The notes beneath the pieces are model-generated. The model was not told the DNA's origin, did not search any database, and was given only the letters and a program-made list of their open reading frames with translations. A stretch of 64,000 nucleotides of DNA from Lysinibacillus_B sp036662795 (GTDB lineage: Bacteria; Bacillota; Bacilli; Bacillales_A; Planococcaceae): contig NZ_JBAFWZ010000010.1 of assembly GCF_036662795.1 (NCBI RefSeq), positions 76,051 to 140,050 on the forward strand, read 5' to 3'. Shown here piece after piece: positions 1-9,331 of this stretch (positions are counted from its first letter, which is position 1; each line of letters starts with the position of its first letter). The position numbers and the translations under genes were made by a program.

Positions 1-235
1 ATATTAGTGGCTTCGGTAAGAAAGCGAAAAAGGCGGTCGAAGCAGAAGTAAAAAACTCCTAAAATCTAACGGCGAAGCGCAACTGCTTGCGTATATCTGG
101 AATGATAAAGGCAGACTGCCCCACGAAATTCTAGATTTACCGCCGTTAGAGAAAGAGTTTGTTTACCAGGCTACCCAGCTGAAAATCGACGCGGAAGAAA
201 AAGCGGCGAAAGAGGCGAGAAAAGGGGGCAAGTAG
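1..235 (+). CDS. Tail assembly chaperone, frameshifted long form (partial at 5' end)
   Basis: This is the lambda gpG/gpGT-type chaperone that coats the tape measure during tail assembly. The first product reads in frame 3 from outside the window and stops at TAA 60-62. A second open frame (frame 2) covers about 20-235 and stops at TAG 233-235, ending in a charged Lys/Glu-rich tail. A perfect -1 slippery heptamer, A AAA AAC, sits at 50-56 in the zero frame, and slipping there joins the two frames exactly. The stop at 233-235 abuts the tape-measure ATG at 236. Position directly upstream of the tape measure is the classic location of this gene pair. The N-terminus is not visible. Confidence 0.85.
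50..56 (+). promoter_or_regulatory. -1 ribosomal frameshift slippery heptamer A AAA AAC
   Basis: In the zero frame the codons are GTA AAA AAC TCC TAA. Re-pairing both tRNAs one base back gives AAA AAA, then CTC CTA AAA in the -1 frame, which stays open for 59 codons to 235. X XXY YYZ heptamers at this position are a conserved feature of tail-assembly genes in many tailed phages. I did not find an obvious strong stem-loop just downstream. Confidence 0.85.
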
Positions 236-2668
236 ATGGCACGTGAATTTACAATGGGGGCACGTATCAATTTAAACACAGGCAGCTATTCGAGCAGCAT
301 GTCACAAGCGATACGCGCTACACAAAACTTTAGCGAAGAAGTGATCGATTTAGATCAAGCAATGGGTCGTTACCATGACAGCAGCGGACGCCTAAGAGAA
401 GCTAACGGTCGTTTTGCTGCTTCTGCTGGTACAGCGTCCCGACAGTTGGAAGACCAGGGGAAGCAGGCTACCAGCTTAAGAGAAAAGCTGTTTAGTCTAC
501 AGGGTGTAATCACAGCCCTTGCTGGAAGTATGGCAATTAAAGGGGCTTATAATTGGCTAGTCGGTGCCAACGCCGATATGGAGCAATACCAAAACACATT
601 AACCGTTGTACTAGGATCGCAAGAAAAAGCGATAGCTCAATTAGGTTGGGCGGAAAAATTCGCCGCTAAAACACCTTTCGAAATTCCTGAAATCATCGAA
701 GCGACAACCCGCCTAGAATCTTACGGAATCGAAAGTAAAAAGGTGCTGGGCATTACGGGGGACATGGCTTCTGTAATGGGGAAAGACCTTATGCAAGCCG
801 TGGAAGCCGTGGCAGACGCGCAGACAGGCGAATTAGAGCGTCTGAAAGAGTTTGGTATTACGAAAGGTATGCTCGAAGAACAGGCTAAATTAATGGGTAA
901 AAACCCTGTAAATAAAAAAGGACAAATAACCGACCAGGAAGCCTTTAACGAGGCGCTTTTTGCACTTATGGAGAAACGCTTCGAGGGCGGTATGGAAATG
1001 CAGTCTAAAAGCTTCAAGGGCATGATTAGTAACGCACAGGACTTCATGGGGAGTATGGGCCGAAAATTAGGGGAACCGCTTTTCGAGAAAGCGAAGGCAG
1101 GCTTACAAGGCTTCTTAGATTGGCTGAATTACTTAGAGGATAGCGGAGCAGTCGACAGATTTGTAGCAAGCGCACAAAGCGGTTTGTCACTCGTAGGTAA
1201 AGTGGTAGGAGCTATAGCCGCACCGTTTAAAGCTATCTTTGACATGATGGCAGGGAGCGGAGACCAATCGTATTTTGTAAGGTTATTCGGCGTAGAGGGC
1301 GCTTCGAATTTTAATAACATGTTATGGGATATTGTTGACGGTGTAAAAGCTTTCGGGAGTTTTGCTGCTTCGGCTTTTGGTTTAGCAGCTGGGGTGCTTC
1401 AAAAAATAGGTGGTGTTCTCATTTCCGTAGGTACCTACTTCTTGACGAATTTCCCGAAGTTTAAACCCTACATTATAGGTATAGCCACGGCATTTCTACT
1501 GTATTTTACGTACTTAAAGTTGGTGAATACTTGGAGTAAAATTGTAGCAGCGGCACAACTAGCGCTTAATACAGTTATGTCGATGAACCCTGTTATGTTA
1601 ATTGTTATAGCAGTAGGTTTACTAATCGGTTATTTAATAAATTTAGCAGGCGGTTGGGACGTAGTAAAAGCTAAACTGCTAACATTTTTACCTGTGCTGC
1701 AACAACTGTGGTCTAAAATCGTTACAGCGGTTATGCCTATCCTACAAAAATTAGGGCAAGTAGCATTAAGTATTTTTACAAGTTTCAAAACAGTGATCCT
1801 ACCTGTTATTATGACCTTTATTAATGGTGTTGTTGCAGGCTTTCTTACACTCGTTAATTGGGTCCGTACTCATTGGTCATCCATAAGTGCGATCATACAA
1901 ATTGCCTGGGCTTATATATCTTCGTACCTCATGTCTGGCGTAGAATTTGTAAAAATTATGATAATCGGTAGTTTTCAGTATATCGCTACAGTCCTCTCTG
2001 GAATTTGGCAGATTATAAGCGGAATTGTACAAGTCGCCTGGTCTATCGTGTCTGGTCTAATAGGGGCTGGACTAGCTATTTTACGCGGGGATTGGGACAC
2101 GGCTTGGCAGAGTATGGTCGATATGCTTTCGGGCGTATGGGACGGTATAACATCGTTCTTTAGTGGGCTGAAAACGCTGTTCTTCGATAGCGGAAAGGCG
2201 ATTTTACAAACACTAGCTGACGGTATTATGGCGGCAGCTTCTGCCCCTGTTGACGCTGTTAAAAGTGTATTAGGAAAAGTGCGAGAGTACTTACCATTCT
2301 CTGATGCAAAAACAGGACCTTTAAGTAATTTAACGCTGAACGGTAGTAAAATCCTTACGACGATGGCCGAAGGGATGGCAAAACAAAAGAATGCTCTAAC
2401 GGATGCTATGAATAACGCTCTAGGAACTACACCAGGCGTAAATGTACAGGCTGGCAAGGTGAATCCTGCGGGGTCTACAGCTACAGCTAAAGGTGGCGGA
2501 AGCAAGCAGATAATCATCGAAAGATTAATAGGTGAGCTAAAAATTGATGCAGCTGGGAAAGACCCGAAACAGTTAGCAGAAGAAATTATTGCGATACTAT
2601 TCGAGCGTTTAAAAAATGCGGATGAAATTTTAAGTTCGGCAGAAATGGGGGTATTGCTAGGTGATTAA
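236..2668 (+). CDS. Phage tail tape measure protein
   Basis: An 810-residue protein that sets tail length and is thought to be ejected into the cell envelope at infection. The N-terminal half is helical and polar, matching tape-measure families. Hydrophobic stretches near residues 325-345, 415-435 and 455-480 look like membrane-active segments. The middle contains repeated Trp- and hydrophobic-rich stretches (about 500-650). The C-terminus is charged and predicted coiled. AAGGGGG at 222-228 serves as ribosome binding site 8 bases before ATG 236. The start abuts the frameshifted chaperone stop and the 3' end overlaps the next gene by 8 bases, so translation is coupled. Confidence 0.9.
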   Translation: MAREFTMGARINLNTGSYSSSMSQAIRATQNFSEEVIDLDQAMGRYHDSSGRLREANGRFAASAGTASRQLEDQGKQATSLREKLFSLQGVITALAGSMAIKGAYNWLVGANADMEQYQNTLTVVLGSQEKAIAQLGWAEKFAAKTPFEIPEIIEATTRLESYGIESKKVLGITGDMASVMGKDLMQAVEAVADAQTGELERLKEFGITKGMLEEQAKLMGKNPVNKKGQITDQEAFNEALFALMEKRFEGGMEMQSKSFKGMISNAQDFMGSMGRKLGEPLFEKAKAGLQGFLDWLNYLEDSGAVDRFVASAQSGLSLVGKVVGAIAAPFKAIFDMMAGSGDQSYFVRLFGVEGASNFNNMLWDIVDGVKAFGSFAASAFGLAAGVLQKIGGVLISVGTYFLTNFPKFKPYIIGIATAFLLYFTYLKLVNTWSKIVAAAQLALNTVMSMNPVMLIVIAVGLLIGYLINLAGGWDVVKAKLLTFLPVLQQLWSKIVTAVMPILQKLGQVALSIFTSFKTVILPVIMTFINGVVAGFLTLVNWVRTHWSSISAIIQIAWAYISSYLMSGVEFVKIMIIGSFQYIATVLSGIWQIISGIVQVAWSIVSGLIGAGLAILRGDWDTAWQSMVDMLSGVWDGITSFFSGLKTLFFDSGKAILQTLADGIMAAASAPVDAVKSVLGKVREYLPFSDAKTGPLSNLTLNGSKILTTMAEGMAKQKNALTDAMNNALGTTPGVNVQAGKVNPAGSTATAKGGGSKQIIIERLIGELKIDAAGKDPKQLAEEIIAILFERLKNADEILSSAEMGVLLGD

Positions 2669-3335
2669 ACAGCTGAAAGTAGAGCTTATTGTACTCGATA
2701 TTAAGCGGAATATTTACTACGGCTTTCCTGTGCTACCCCCTACTATTCAATATACGAATGGTGATACGTCCGTACACAGCATTAACATATTAGACCTGGG
2801 GAATGTCGAAGTCCCGAATGGTCGTGATCTAGACAGCTTTGGCTGGAATGCGGAGTTCCCAGCTCGGCACGATCCAGGTTATGTTGTCATTGATAAATCA
2901 AGGCTTCGAAAGCCTTTAGAATATAAAAAGATTTTCGAAGAATTAAAGGAATCCCGTGCCACTGTGCAAGTGATTTGTCCTGTGTTAGCTATCAACAAAA
3001 AAATGTTTATACAGAGCTTTAACCCTGAATTCACAGGGTACGAGGGTGACATAAAATACAGCATTAATTTCCGTGAACGTCGTGAAGTGAAGCCGAAAAA
3101 GCTTACTATCGGGGGTACGGCGCCCGCTAAAGGGACAAAGCAGTCCGCAGATCGTGAGGCGGTTAAGCCTCAAGCAACTGCTAAAACTTACACAGTGGTT
3201 AGAGGGGACACTCTTATAAGAATTGCGAAAAAGTTAGGTATCAAGGATTGGCGCGCAAAGCTATATGAGCCTAACAAAAAGGTAATCGGGTCAGACCCGA
3301 ATAAAATTAAACCAGGGCAGGTGTTAAAGGTATGA
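2661..3335 (+). CDS. LysM-domain tail protein (XkdP-like)
   Basis: A 224-residue protein with GTG start. The last ~50 residues form a LysM peptidoglycan-binding domain (TYTVVRGDTLIRIAKKLG, then PNKIKPGQVLKV). The N-terminal ~150 residues match the general layout of XkdP/gp53-like tail proteins that link the tube to the baseplate hub. It overlaps the tape measure by 8 bases and the next gene by 4 bases (ATGA). A Lys/Ala/Thr-rich linker (about residues 150-170) separates the domains. The PBSX equivalent is xkdP; the assignment rests on domain plus position. Confidence 0.85.
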   Translation: MIKQLKVELIVLDIKRNIYYGFPVLPPTIQYTNGDTSVHSINILDLGNVEVPNGRDLDSFGWNAEFPARHDPGYVVIDKSRLRKPLEYKKIFEELKESRATVQVICPVLAINKKMFIQSFNPEFTGYEGDIKYSINFRERREVKPKKLTIGGTAPAKGTKQSADREAVKPQATAKTYTVVRGDTLIRIAKKLGIKDWRAKLYEPNKKVIGSDPNKIKPGQVLKV

Positions 3336-4345
3336 TTGATGTTCGTGTAGCGGGTTATAGTTTAGCGGAGATACTAACGGTAGCGCCGACAATCGACGAT
3401 CAGACAGAAGCCGTGTGTAGAGGGCTGACACTACAAATACAGAACGACAAGCTACTTAACACCTTGCTAGGAAAAACAGTAGAGCTGTGGAATAACGACA
3501 AGCGTTTATTCTTTGGTAGCATATTAAAAAGAGGGTTGGACGAGACGGGGCAAGCAAGCCTTACGGCGTACGACCCTCTTTTTTATTTTAAAAATAACCC
3601 AGACGATTATTACTATAAAAAGAACACAGTTACGGCTAATAAAGTATTCGAAGACCTAGCTAAAAAGACAGGCGTAAGAATCGCAAAGTTAGCTAATACG
3701 AAGGTTGTATTACCCGCTTTGTGGTATCAAAACGGAAACCCCGACGAAATAGCTGTAGACGTGCTAGCACGCACAAAGCAGGCTGGCGGTAAAAACTATT
3801 GGTTTCGTTTTGACCCCTCTGTAAATAACTTTGGATTGTACCTTTTCGAAAGGGTTGTACCGAAAGAGGTCTGGGCTTTCCAGGTGGGTGTTAATTTAAC
3901 GAAGGCTTCATACGAAGAAAGTGCCGAGGAAATCGTAACACAAGTGAAGCTGGTAAACCGTGAAACAGGTAAGGTTGTAGTGCGAAAACATGATACGAAT
4001 TATAACCTTTTCGGAAAGCTACAGCATTTTGAAGAAGTGAATAAAGATGAAGCTGCCAAAATGGAAAGCAAAGCACGTGACCTACTAAGTAAACTTTCGA
4101 AGATTAAAGTATCATCGAAAATTGACGGCTTTAACCCTGGTAATATGCCGATTTTCTATTCTGGCGACGTAATCTACGTTGAAGAGAAACAGACGGGCAT
4201 AATAGGCGCTTACCATATTCGGAATGTTACGCAGGAAATATACAGCTCTGACTATATCACGGTAGCGATGGACATAGAAAAGAGTGCGTCTATTCCCGAA
4301 ATCAAGTACGAAGACGCGACTACCAATCCGAACAAGAAAAAGTAA
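3332..4345 (+). CDS. Baseplate hub protein (XkdQ-like, gp27/late-control D family)
   Basis: A 337-residue protein. Size, position after the LysM protein and the opening layout (a beta-rich gene product D/gp27-like fold with motifs such as LTAYDPLFYFKNN and KVFEDLAKKTGV) fit XkdQ. This family forms the hub at the end of the tail tube and carries the cell-puncturing apparatus. The start ATG overlaps the upstream stop by 4 bases. A Lys-rich tail ends the protein. No catalytic motif is visible, so an enzymatic role is not claimed. Confidence 0.8.
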   Translation: MIDVRVAGYSLAEILTVAPTIDDQTEAVCRGLTLQIQNDKLLNTLLGKTVELWNNDKRLFFGSILKRGLDETGQASLTAYDPLFYFKNNPDDYYYKKNTVTANKVFEDLAKKTGVRIAKLANTKVVLPALWYQNGNPDEIAVDVLARTKQAGGKNYWFRFDPSVNNFGLYLFERVVPKEVWAFQVGVNLTKASYEESAEEIVTQVKLVNRETGKVVVRKHDTNYNLFGKLQHFEEVNKDEAAKMESKARDLLSKLSKIKVSSKIDGFNPGNMPIFYSGDVIYVEEKQTGIIGAYHIRNVTQEIYSSDYITVAMDIEKSASIPEIKYEDATTNPNKKK

Positions 4346-4357
4346 AGGAGTTTACGT

Positions 4358-4723
4358 ATGGCAAAAACGAATAACGACGTGGACTTACTTAAGTTAATGA
4401 GGGGCGGAAATCGGCCGCAGAACAACAGCTCGAAACCTGGTGGTTTTGGGCTTTTAGTTGTGAAAGTAATCACTGTGGAGCCAGAAGCTACTTTTGTTTT
4501 TGAAGGCGCGAAAATACCTGTAGATATAGATATTTTCGAAGTACCGATAAGGCTATTACCGCTGGAAGAAGGGGCACGATACTTCGCTCTACCTATCGTC
4601 GGAAATGGTACACGCTTTGGGCTTCTCGAAAAAATAGATGGTGAAGGCGTGAAGGGCACTTTTATTAGCGCAGATAATAAAACAATCGTATTCGATAACG
4701 GTCTGATTAAAGAAGTAAAGTAA
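4358..4723 (+). CDS. DUF2577-like baseplate protein (XkdR-like)
   Basis: A 121-residue protein with a strong Shine-Dalgarno (AAAGGAG at 4344-4350). The beginning (DVDLLKLMRGGNRPQNN) and the beta-rich remainder with an OB-like run (LLPLEEGARYFALPI) match the small DUF2577/XkdR family between hub and gp25-like proteins in PBSX-type phages. It probably acts as a hub/spike adaptor; this is inferred from family and order only. Confidence 0.75.
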   Translation: MAKTNNDVDLLKLMRGGNRPQNNSSKPGGFGLLVVKVITVEPEATFVFEGAKIPVDIDIFEVPIRLLPLEEGARYFALPIVGNGTRFGLLEKIDGEGVKGTFISADNKTIVFDNGLIKEVK

Positions 4724-4736
4724 GGGGGCTGGTGCG

Positions 4737-5174
4737 GTGAGTGAGCAAGATAAAAGAGTACCTGTCTTTGATTGGGAAAAAGGAGACTTCATACGTGATA
4801 TGCAAGGTAACGTAAAAACAGTAAGCGGGGCGGAAGCCGTACAGCATATTACGATGAAAGCTTTAAACACTATTCGAGGTGTTTATTTAATTTATGCCGA
4901 CCTTGATAACGAAGACTTACACCACAAATACGGCAGCGACGTGGATCTTGTTAAAAAGCAGGACATTAGCGACGAAGTGAAGCTCGAAGAAATGAAAAGG
5001 GCGATTGTCGAAGCACTAATATACGACCCCTGGATCACGGACGTACTAGATGTGGAAGTAAGTAGGTCTTCTTTAGAAGGTCGAAACGAAACAGACGCTG
5101 CTTATATGAGCTGTACAATTAAATCGATTTTCGGAGTAGATGTACAGCTGGAAGGGGTGAGTTTAAATGGTTAG
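4737..5174 (+). CDS. DUF2634 / gp25-like baseplate wedge protein (XkdS-like)
   Basis: A 145-residue protein starting at GTG 4737 behind AAGGGGGCTGG. The 'FDWEKGDF' opening, the central 'GAEAVQHITMKALNTIRG' and 'IYADLDNEDLHHKYGSD' are typical of DUF2634/XkdS, a relative of T4 gp25 and the sheath-initiator lysozyme-like fold. Its expected role is to start sheath polymerisation at the baseplate. It overlaps the baseplate J gene by 8 bases. Confidence 0.8.
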   Translation: MSEQDKRVPVFDWEKGDFIRDMQGNVKTVSGAEAVQHITMKALNTIRGVYLIYADLDNEDLHHKYGSDVDLVKKQDISDEVKLEEMKRAIVEALIYDPWITDVLDVEVSRSSLEGRNETDAAYMSCTIKSIFGVDVQLEGVSLNG

Positions 5175-6279
5175 AAAGAAATTTACACCTGTGTTCGAAG
5201 AAAACGAAAGTACTATTCGTGATCGTGTACTTTCAAGGGTAGACGATTCCTGGAGAAAAGAGCCAGGCGACTTTGTGTATGACACAGTAGCGACGGTCCC
5301 AGAAGAAATTAAGCAGCTGCAAGTTAATCAGGACACCATTTTAAAAAACGGCCACGCACAATACGCAGAAGAAGAGTACCTGGACTTACTACTTGCGGAA
5401 GTAGGACTAAAGCGAAACGCTGCTACTACAAATAAGCGCACATTAAGTGTCACAGCTGACGCAGGGGTGCGTATCGAAGCTGGACATACAGCCAGCGCTA
5501 TTATTACAGACAGCAGTACAGGGGACCCTATCGAGTACACTGTCGATGTGCTAACCGAGTTCGCAACAAACAGTACGCTTAACGTGAATATTACAGCGTT
5601 AGAGCCTGGTACTATGGCGAATCTAGCAACAGGTACGGAAATTACGTTTGTGCCGCCTATCGCTGGGATACGGTCAATTGTCGATCTAGGTACTTACGAA
5701 AAAGGTACAGACAAAGAGACCGACGAATCGGCTTACGCACGTTACGAGTTTAAAGTAAACAACCCCGACACAGGCGGTAATAAAAACGACTATCGTACCT
5801 GGGTTTTAGGTGTAGCGGGCGTCGGTGACTGTCGGGTTATCCCACGCTGGAACGGCAACAATACCGTGAAAGTCGTCATTGTAGATGCAGAGAAAAAGCC
5901 AGCCTCACCTTCCTTAGTAGAAGCCGTACAAACATATTTAGATCCTGGAAGTACAGGGCTAGGTGAAGGAAAGGCACCATGTGGGGCACAAGTTACGGTT
6001 GTATCTGCTACGGCGTTAGAAGTTAATATTTCGGCTAACGTGACTTATACGGCGGGCTATGATCCAGCGGCAGTAAAAAAAGCGTTCGAAGCAATGTCAG
6101 CCGAGTACATTACGTCACTAGCGTTCACTGACACGCCGTTAGTCTACAACAAAGAAGGAGCATTATTAATTAGCACACCTGGTGTAAGTAACTACAGTGA
6201 CTTGTTAATTAACGGTGCTACGGCGGACATTTCCCCAGCTGTAGACCAGGTGTGCGTACTAGGGACGGTGACGATCTAA
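5167..6279 (+). CDS. Baseplate J-like protein (XkdT-like)
   Basis: A 370-residue member of the baseplate J/gp47 family, the main wedge protein of contractile tails. Features seen: an N-terminal helical region with LLLAEVGLKRNAATTNKRT; the strand-rich middle (GTMANLATGTEITFVPPIAGI); the family hallmark around 'DKETDESAYARYEFKVNNPDTGGNKNDY' (Arg/Gly/Asn-rich segment); and a C-terminal repeat of the beta domain. Its stop codon TAA (6277-6279) overlaps the ATG of the next gene (TAATG), giving coupled translation. Length matches XkdT. Confidence 0.9.
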   Translation: MVRKKFTPVFEENESTIRDRVLSRVDDSWRKEPGDFVYDTVATVPEEIKQLQVNQDTILKNGHAQYAEEEYLDLLLAEVGLKRNAATTNKRTLSVTADAGVRIEAGHTASAIITDSSTGDPIEYTVDVLTEFATNSTLNVNITALEPGTMANLATGTEITFVPPIAGIRSIVDLGTYEKGTDKETDESAYARYEFKVNNPDTGGNKNDYRTWVLGVAGVGDCRVIPRWNGNNTVKVVIVDAEKKPASPSLVEAVQTYLDPGSTGLGEGKAPCGAQVTVVSATALEVNISANVTYTAGYDPAAVKKAFEAMSAEYITSLAFTDTPLVYNKEGALLISTPGVSNYSDLLINGATADISPAVDQVCVLGTVTI

Positions 6280-6845
6280 TGGCCATGAGCGAACGAGCGC
6301 AGCGTATGGTAGACGGTGGGCCAGACTACTATCAAGAATCTTTTCTATATAAGGACATACAAAGTTCCATAGCTACGGAGCTGGACAATGTAGACGCTAC
6401 GAACGAGGAAATACGAAAGCAACTGCGAATTTTAACGGCTACATGGGGCCTTAAATATTGGGAAGAAAAATTAAAAATCCCTACTAATGAAGCGGACAGT
6501 TACGACATACGCCGTAGTCGCGTATTGTCTAAATGGCGAGGCTTCGGGCAATTTTCCGCAGCGTTAATCGAATCGGTGGCGGAAGCGTTTAGCGGGGGCG
6601 ACGTTAACGTAACAGTAGATATTCCGAAAGGATCAATTATTGTGAAGTTCGTAGGTAAGTACGGCGTGCCACCTAACTTAGACGATCTAAAAGCGGTGAT
6701 TGATAATATTGTTCACGCACACCTGGGAGTAGAGTACGAGTTCTCATTCCTAACTTGGGATCAGACGGATGCTCTTAATTTAACCTGGGATCAGATGGAC
6801 GCTCTTAATTTGACATGGGACGAATTCGAAACATACAAACCTTAA
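6279..6845 (+). CDS. DUF2313/YmfQ-like tail protein (XkdU-like) with C-terminal LTWDQ repeats
   Basis: A 188-residue protein. I chose ATG 6279, which overlaps the preceding stop, over an upstream GTG at 6252 that would lie within the previous gene. The N-terminal 'QRMVDGGPDYYQESFLYKD' and 'ATWGLKYWEEKLKIP' with 'RRSRVLSKWRGFGQ' are hallmarks of the YmfQ/XkdU family that links baseplate to fibres. The last 30 residues hold three copies of a ten-residue unit (LTWDQTDALN, LTWDQMDALN, LTWDEFETYK) encoded by a 30-bp tandem repeat starting at 6751. Confidence 0.85.
   Translation: MAMSERAQRMVDGGPDYYQESFLYKDIQSSIATELDNVDATNEEIRKQLRILTATWGLKYWEEKLKIPTNEADSYDIRRSRVLSKWRGFGQFSAALIESVAEAFSGGDVNVTVDIPKGSIIVKFVGKYGVPPNLDDLKAVIDNIVHAHLGVEYEFSFLTWDQTDALNLTWDQMDALNLTWDEFETYKP
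6751..6836 (+). repeat. 30-bp in-frame tandem repeat in the XkdU-like gene
   Basis: Units begin at 6751, 6781 and 6811 with a period of 30 bases. The first two differ at only a few positions and the third is partial. They encode LTWDQxDALN. The period is a multiple of three, so copy number can change without loss of frame. Confidence 0.9.
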
Positions 6846-6857
6846 GGGGGTTAGAAA

Positions 6858-7343
6858 ATGCCAACATATACAGATAATTTACAGTTGCCTATACCTTTAG
6901 GGAACGAAAATAATACACGGGCTGCGCTACTGTCTTTAATACAAAAGATTGATGAAGCGGCTGCGAGTAAGGTAGAAGCTGAAAAGCATGAGGCGGATTA
7001 CGTAAAGCACCCAGGCTACGCCGTAGCAACGAACGTAGGCAACGCATACGCCGTAACCTTGACGCCAGCGCCTACAGAGTTAGTCGACGGTATGGCAATA
7101 GCCTTTAAAGCACCAGCTGCAAACACGGGCGCTGCAACATTAAACGTCAATAGCCTGGGAGCTGTAGCATTAACAGTGGACGGTGAAGCCCTGGAAGCAG
7201 ACACCCTAAAGGCTGGGGGAATTTACCCGTTTCGCTACAACGCGACAACTACAAATTTTACCTTACAGTCTAAAGGGGGTGGGTTAGCTGCCGCCGACGT
7301 AGCGAGCTTACGCGAAGACATTAACACCCTTATTTTGATGTAA
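6858..7343 (+). CDS. Tail fibre protein, short
   Basis: A 161-residue protein (AAGGGGG ribosome binding site). It opens with 'YTDNLQLPIPLGNENNTRAALLSLIQKIDEAAAS', a common fibre N-terminus that sits on the baseplate. It is followed by a Thr/Ala/Asn-rich segment with strand repeats (GAATLNVNSLGAVALTVDG) seen in phage fibre and collar modules of Firmicutes. The C-terminus lacks a recognisable receptor-binding or chaperone domain. It lies between the XkdU-like gene and the large appendage gene, and probably forms the fibre stem. Confidence 0.75.
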   Translation: MPTYTDNLQLPIPLGNENNTRAALLSLIQKIDEAAASKVEAEKHEADYVKHPGYAVATNVGNAYAVTLTPAPTELVDGMAIAFKAPAANTGAATLNVNSLGAVALTVDGEALEADTLKAGGIYPFRYNATTTNFTLQSKGGGLAAADVASLREDINTLILM

Positions 7344-7359
7344 AGGATGGTGATAACAA

Positions 7360-9327
7360 ATGCCACAAGTAATACTAAATAGGACAAATACGTCTTGGTA
7401 TGACGTGTTCGTAGATAGTCCGTACCCTAATAATAACCGATCGACTGTCGGGAATTTGACCGTAGGGAAACAAAGTAGTAACCCCGTACACGAATACGAA
7501 TCGCTTATAAACGTAGACTTAGGGCTTATCCCAAACGGTGCGGTTATTACTAAAGCTAGTTTATACATTCCCCCAGAGTCAAACGCCGGTGGTAGCTTTT
7601 TAGTAGACGTGCACGCAATAAAAGAACCGTACGACTACAAGACTGTAACCTGGAACACGAAACCCACATATGATCCGACTATAGTAGTAACATTTTTGCG
7701 TGAAGCGTCTAGCTCAATAAAGTACACAGTTGACGTAACTAGCATTGTACAAGAAATGGTTAACGGTACAGCTTTCGGTATTTTGTTAAAAGGGAACGAA
7801 AGCGCCGCGTTCGCAGGTAATTTCGCGGGAACCAGAAGCACCGCAAGTGCAGGATTCCCGCAGCTAACGATTGACTACGAAATACCGACCATAGACAAAA
7901 AGCAGGTAGAAACTATAGACGCAGCGCAATTACGTTCTTTAGGCGTGGGCGGGGTTGCAACAGACTCGATACCTATTACCTTCCCATCGAGTATACAACC
8001 TGGGGACGTTTCGGTAATTGCATTTAGTACGATAGGCGACGTAGTTGTGACATTACCCAGCGGCTACACTTTGCTAGAAAACGTAGTAGTTAACACGAAC
8101 AAGCGTATAGTAATAGCTTATGCTAGGTTACAAGGGACCGAGAAGGACGCACTTATAACGCTTTCCGCTGCAGCCGTAGCTTTCGGTAACGCTACAGTAT
8201 ACCGTAATGTAAAAGACGTAATAAGCACGGGGGCGCCGCGTTATTCTAATAGTAATGCAGCAACGCCCGCACCGTTTAGCGGCATACCTAAAGGTAGTTT
8301 ACTGTTATTAAATGCTATAGCGTATGTCTCAAACATGAATTTCACGACACCGCCGAACTATGAACGCGTGGTGTTAAATTTTAACACGTCACAACCACTA
8401 ACCACAGTTTGCTACCACCGCTACACATACGCCAAGACGTCATACGAGCTAGTTGACATGCAAGTCATAATGGCAAGCCAGCAGCACGGTGCGGGGCACA
8501 TGTTAGCATTAGTACCCGTCACCAATGAAGCCCCTGCGATCGACGGAAAAGACGAGTACCTGGGAGCCTTCGACGTAGCGCTTACGAAGCAGTACACCGT
8601 AACCGACATAGAGGGCGACGGGGTTACGATTAACGAGAAGTTAAACGGGGTACTTATACGATCGCGTAACGCAGCGGGTACGCATACCCTGGACTTATCG
8701 CTACAGTGGGACGCATTAACTTTAGGTAAGCACACGATCACGATTGAAGCGAACGACATTTACGTGAACCCACCGCACCAACCAACGATACGTACGTGGA
8801 CGTTTACCAAGCTGCTACCAATCAAACCGAAAACGCCGCAGATCGTTAGCGGGCTGGGGGACGTGGTGGCGAAGTTTACAGCGTATAAAAATGCACTAGC
8901 TGCTAAAGTCGGCGGCGTACCTGGTGACACGTTAGAAGAGTTAATTGCGAAGCTGGGAACAATGAAAAAGTATGTAAGTGGTACGGTTATGGGTAGCGCA
9001 GACGTACGTGTATTTGAGTATGCTAACGGTGGCGGTACTACTAACACCTACTACGCTACGGTTAATGACTTACCTTTCAAACCAGCCGTTATACTATTTA
9101 AAGGTGCTAAGGGGGCGTATGACTATCGCTTAGTATACACAGAAAAACACCCGGCAGGCTCATTGTACAAAGTGCCTACCGTTATGTACGCAGAATCTAC
9201 GGGGTCCACAACCGGTGCAGGTATTCAATTTAAGGGGCATACCCAAAGTGCCATTGTAACGGACAAGATGTTTACGTTGCCGGTAGGGATTAGCGGTATA
9301 ACATGGGAATGGGAAGCATGGGGGTGA
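7360..9327 (+). CDS. Phage tail appendage / receptor-binding protein with DNRLRE-type domain
   Basis: A 655-residue protein. Residues about 1-175 look like a DNRLRE-type beta jelly roll (NNNRSTVGNLTVGKQ; TKASLYIPPES; TVTWNTKPTYD; VDVTSIVQEMVNG; FPQLTIDYE), a carbohydrate-associated fold found in surface proteins and phage appendages. A second beta-rich block covers about 190-390. An Ig/cadherin-like segment follows (about 395-480, DVALTKQYTVTDIEGDGVTI). The C-terminal ~120 residues are Tyr/Gly-rich and end in Trp residues, likely the trimeric tip. The best guess is the host-binding fibre; the glycan target cannot be read from sequence. Confidence 0.8.
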   Translation: MPQVILNRTNTSWYDVFVDSPYPNNNRSTVGNLTVGKQSSNPVHEYESLINVDLGLIPNGAVITKASLYIPPESNAGGSFLVDVHAIKEPYDYKTVTWNTKPTYDPTIVVTFLREASSSIKYTVDVTSIVQEMVNGTAFGILLKGNESAAFAGNFAGTRSTASAGFPQLTIDYEIPTIDKKQVETIDAAQLRSLGVGGVATDSIPITFPSSIQPGDVSVIAFSTIGDVVVTLPSGYTLLENVVVNTNKRIVIAYARLQGTEKDALITLSAAAVAFGNATVYRNVKDVISTGAPRYSNSNAATPAPFSGIPKGSLLLLNAIAYVSNMNFTTPPNYERVVLNFNTSQPLTTVCYHRYTYAKTSYELVDMQVIMASQQHGAGHMLALVPVTNEAPAIDGKDEYLGAFDVALTKQYTVTDIEGDGVTINEKLNGVLIRSRNAAGTHTLDLSLQWDALTLGKHTITIEANDIYVNPPHQPTIRTWTFTKLLPIKPKTPQIVSGLGDVVAKFTAYKNALAAKVGGVPGDTLEELIAKLGTMKKYVSGTVMGSADVRVFEYANGGGTTNTYYATVNDLPFKPAVILFKGAKGAYDYRLVYTEKHPAGSLYKVPTVMYAESTGSTTGAGIQFKGHTQSAIVTDKMFTLPVGISGITWEWEAWG

Positions 9328-9331
9328 TCGA

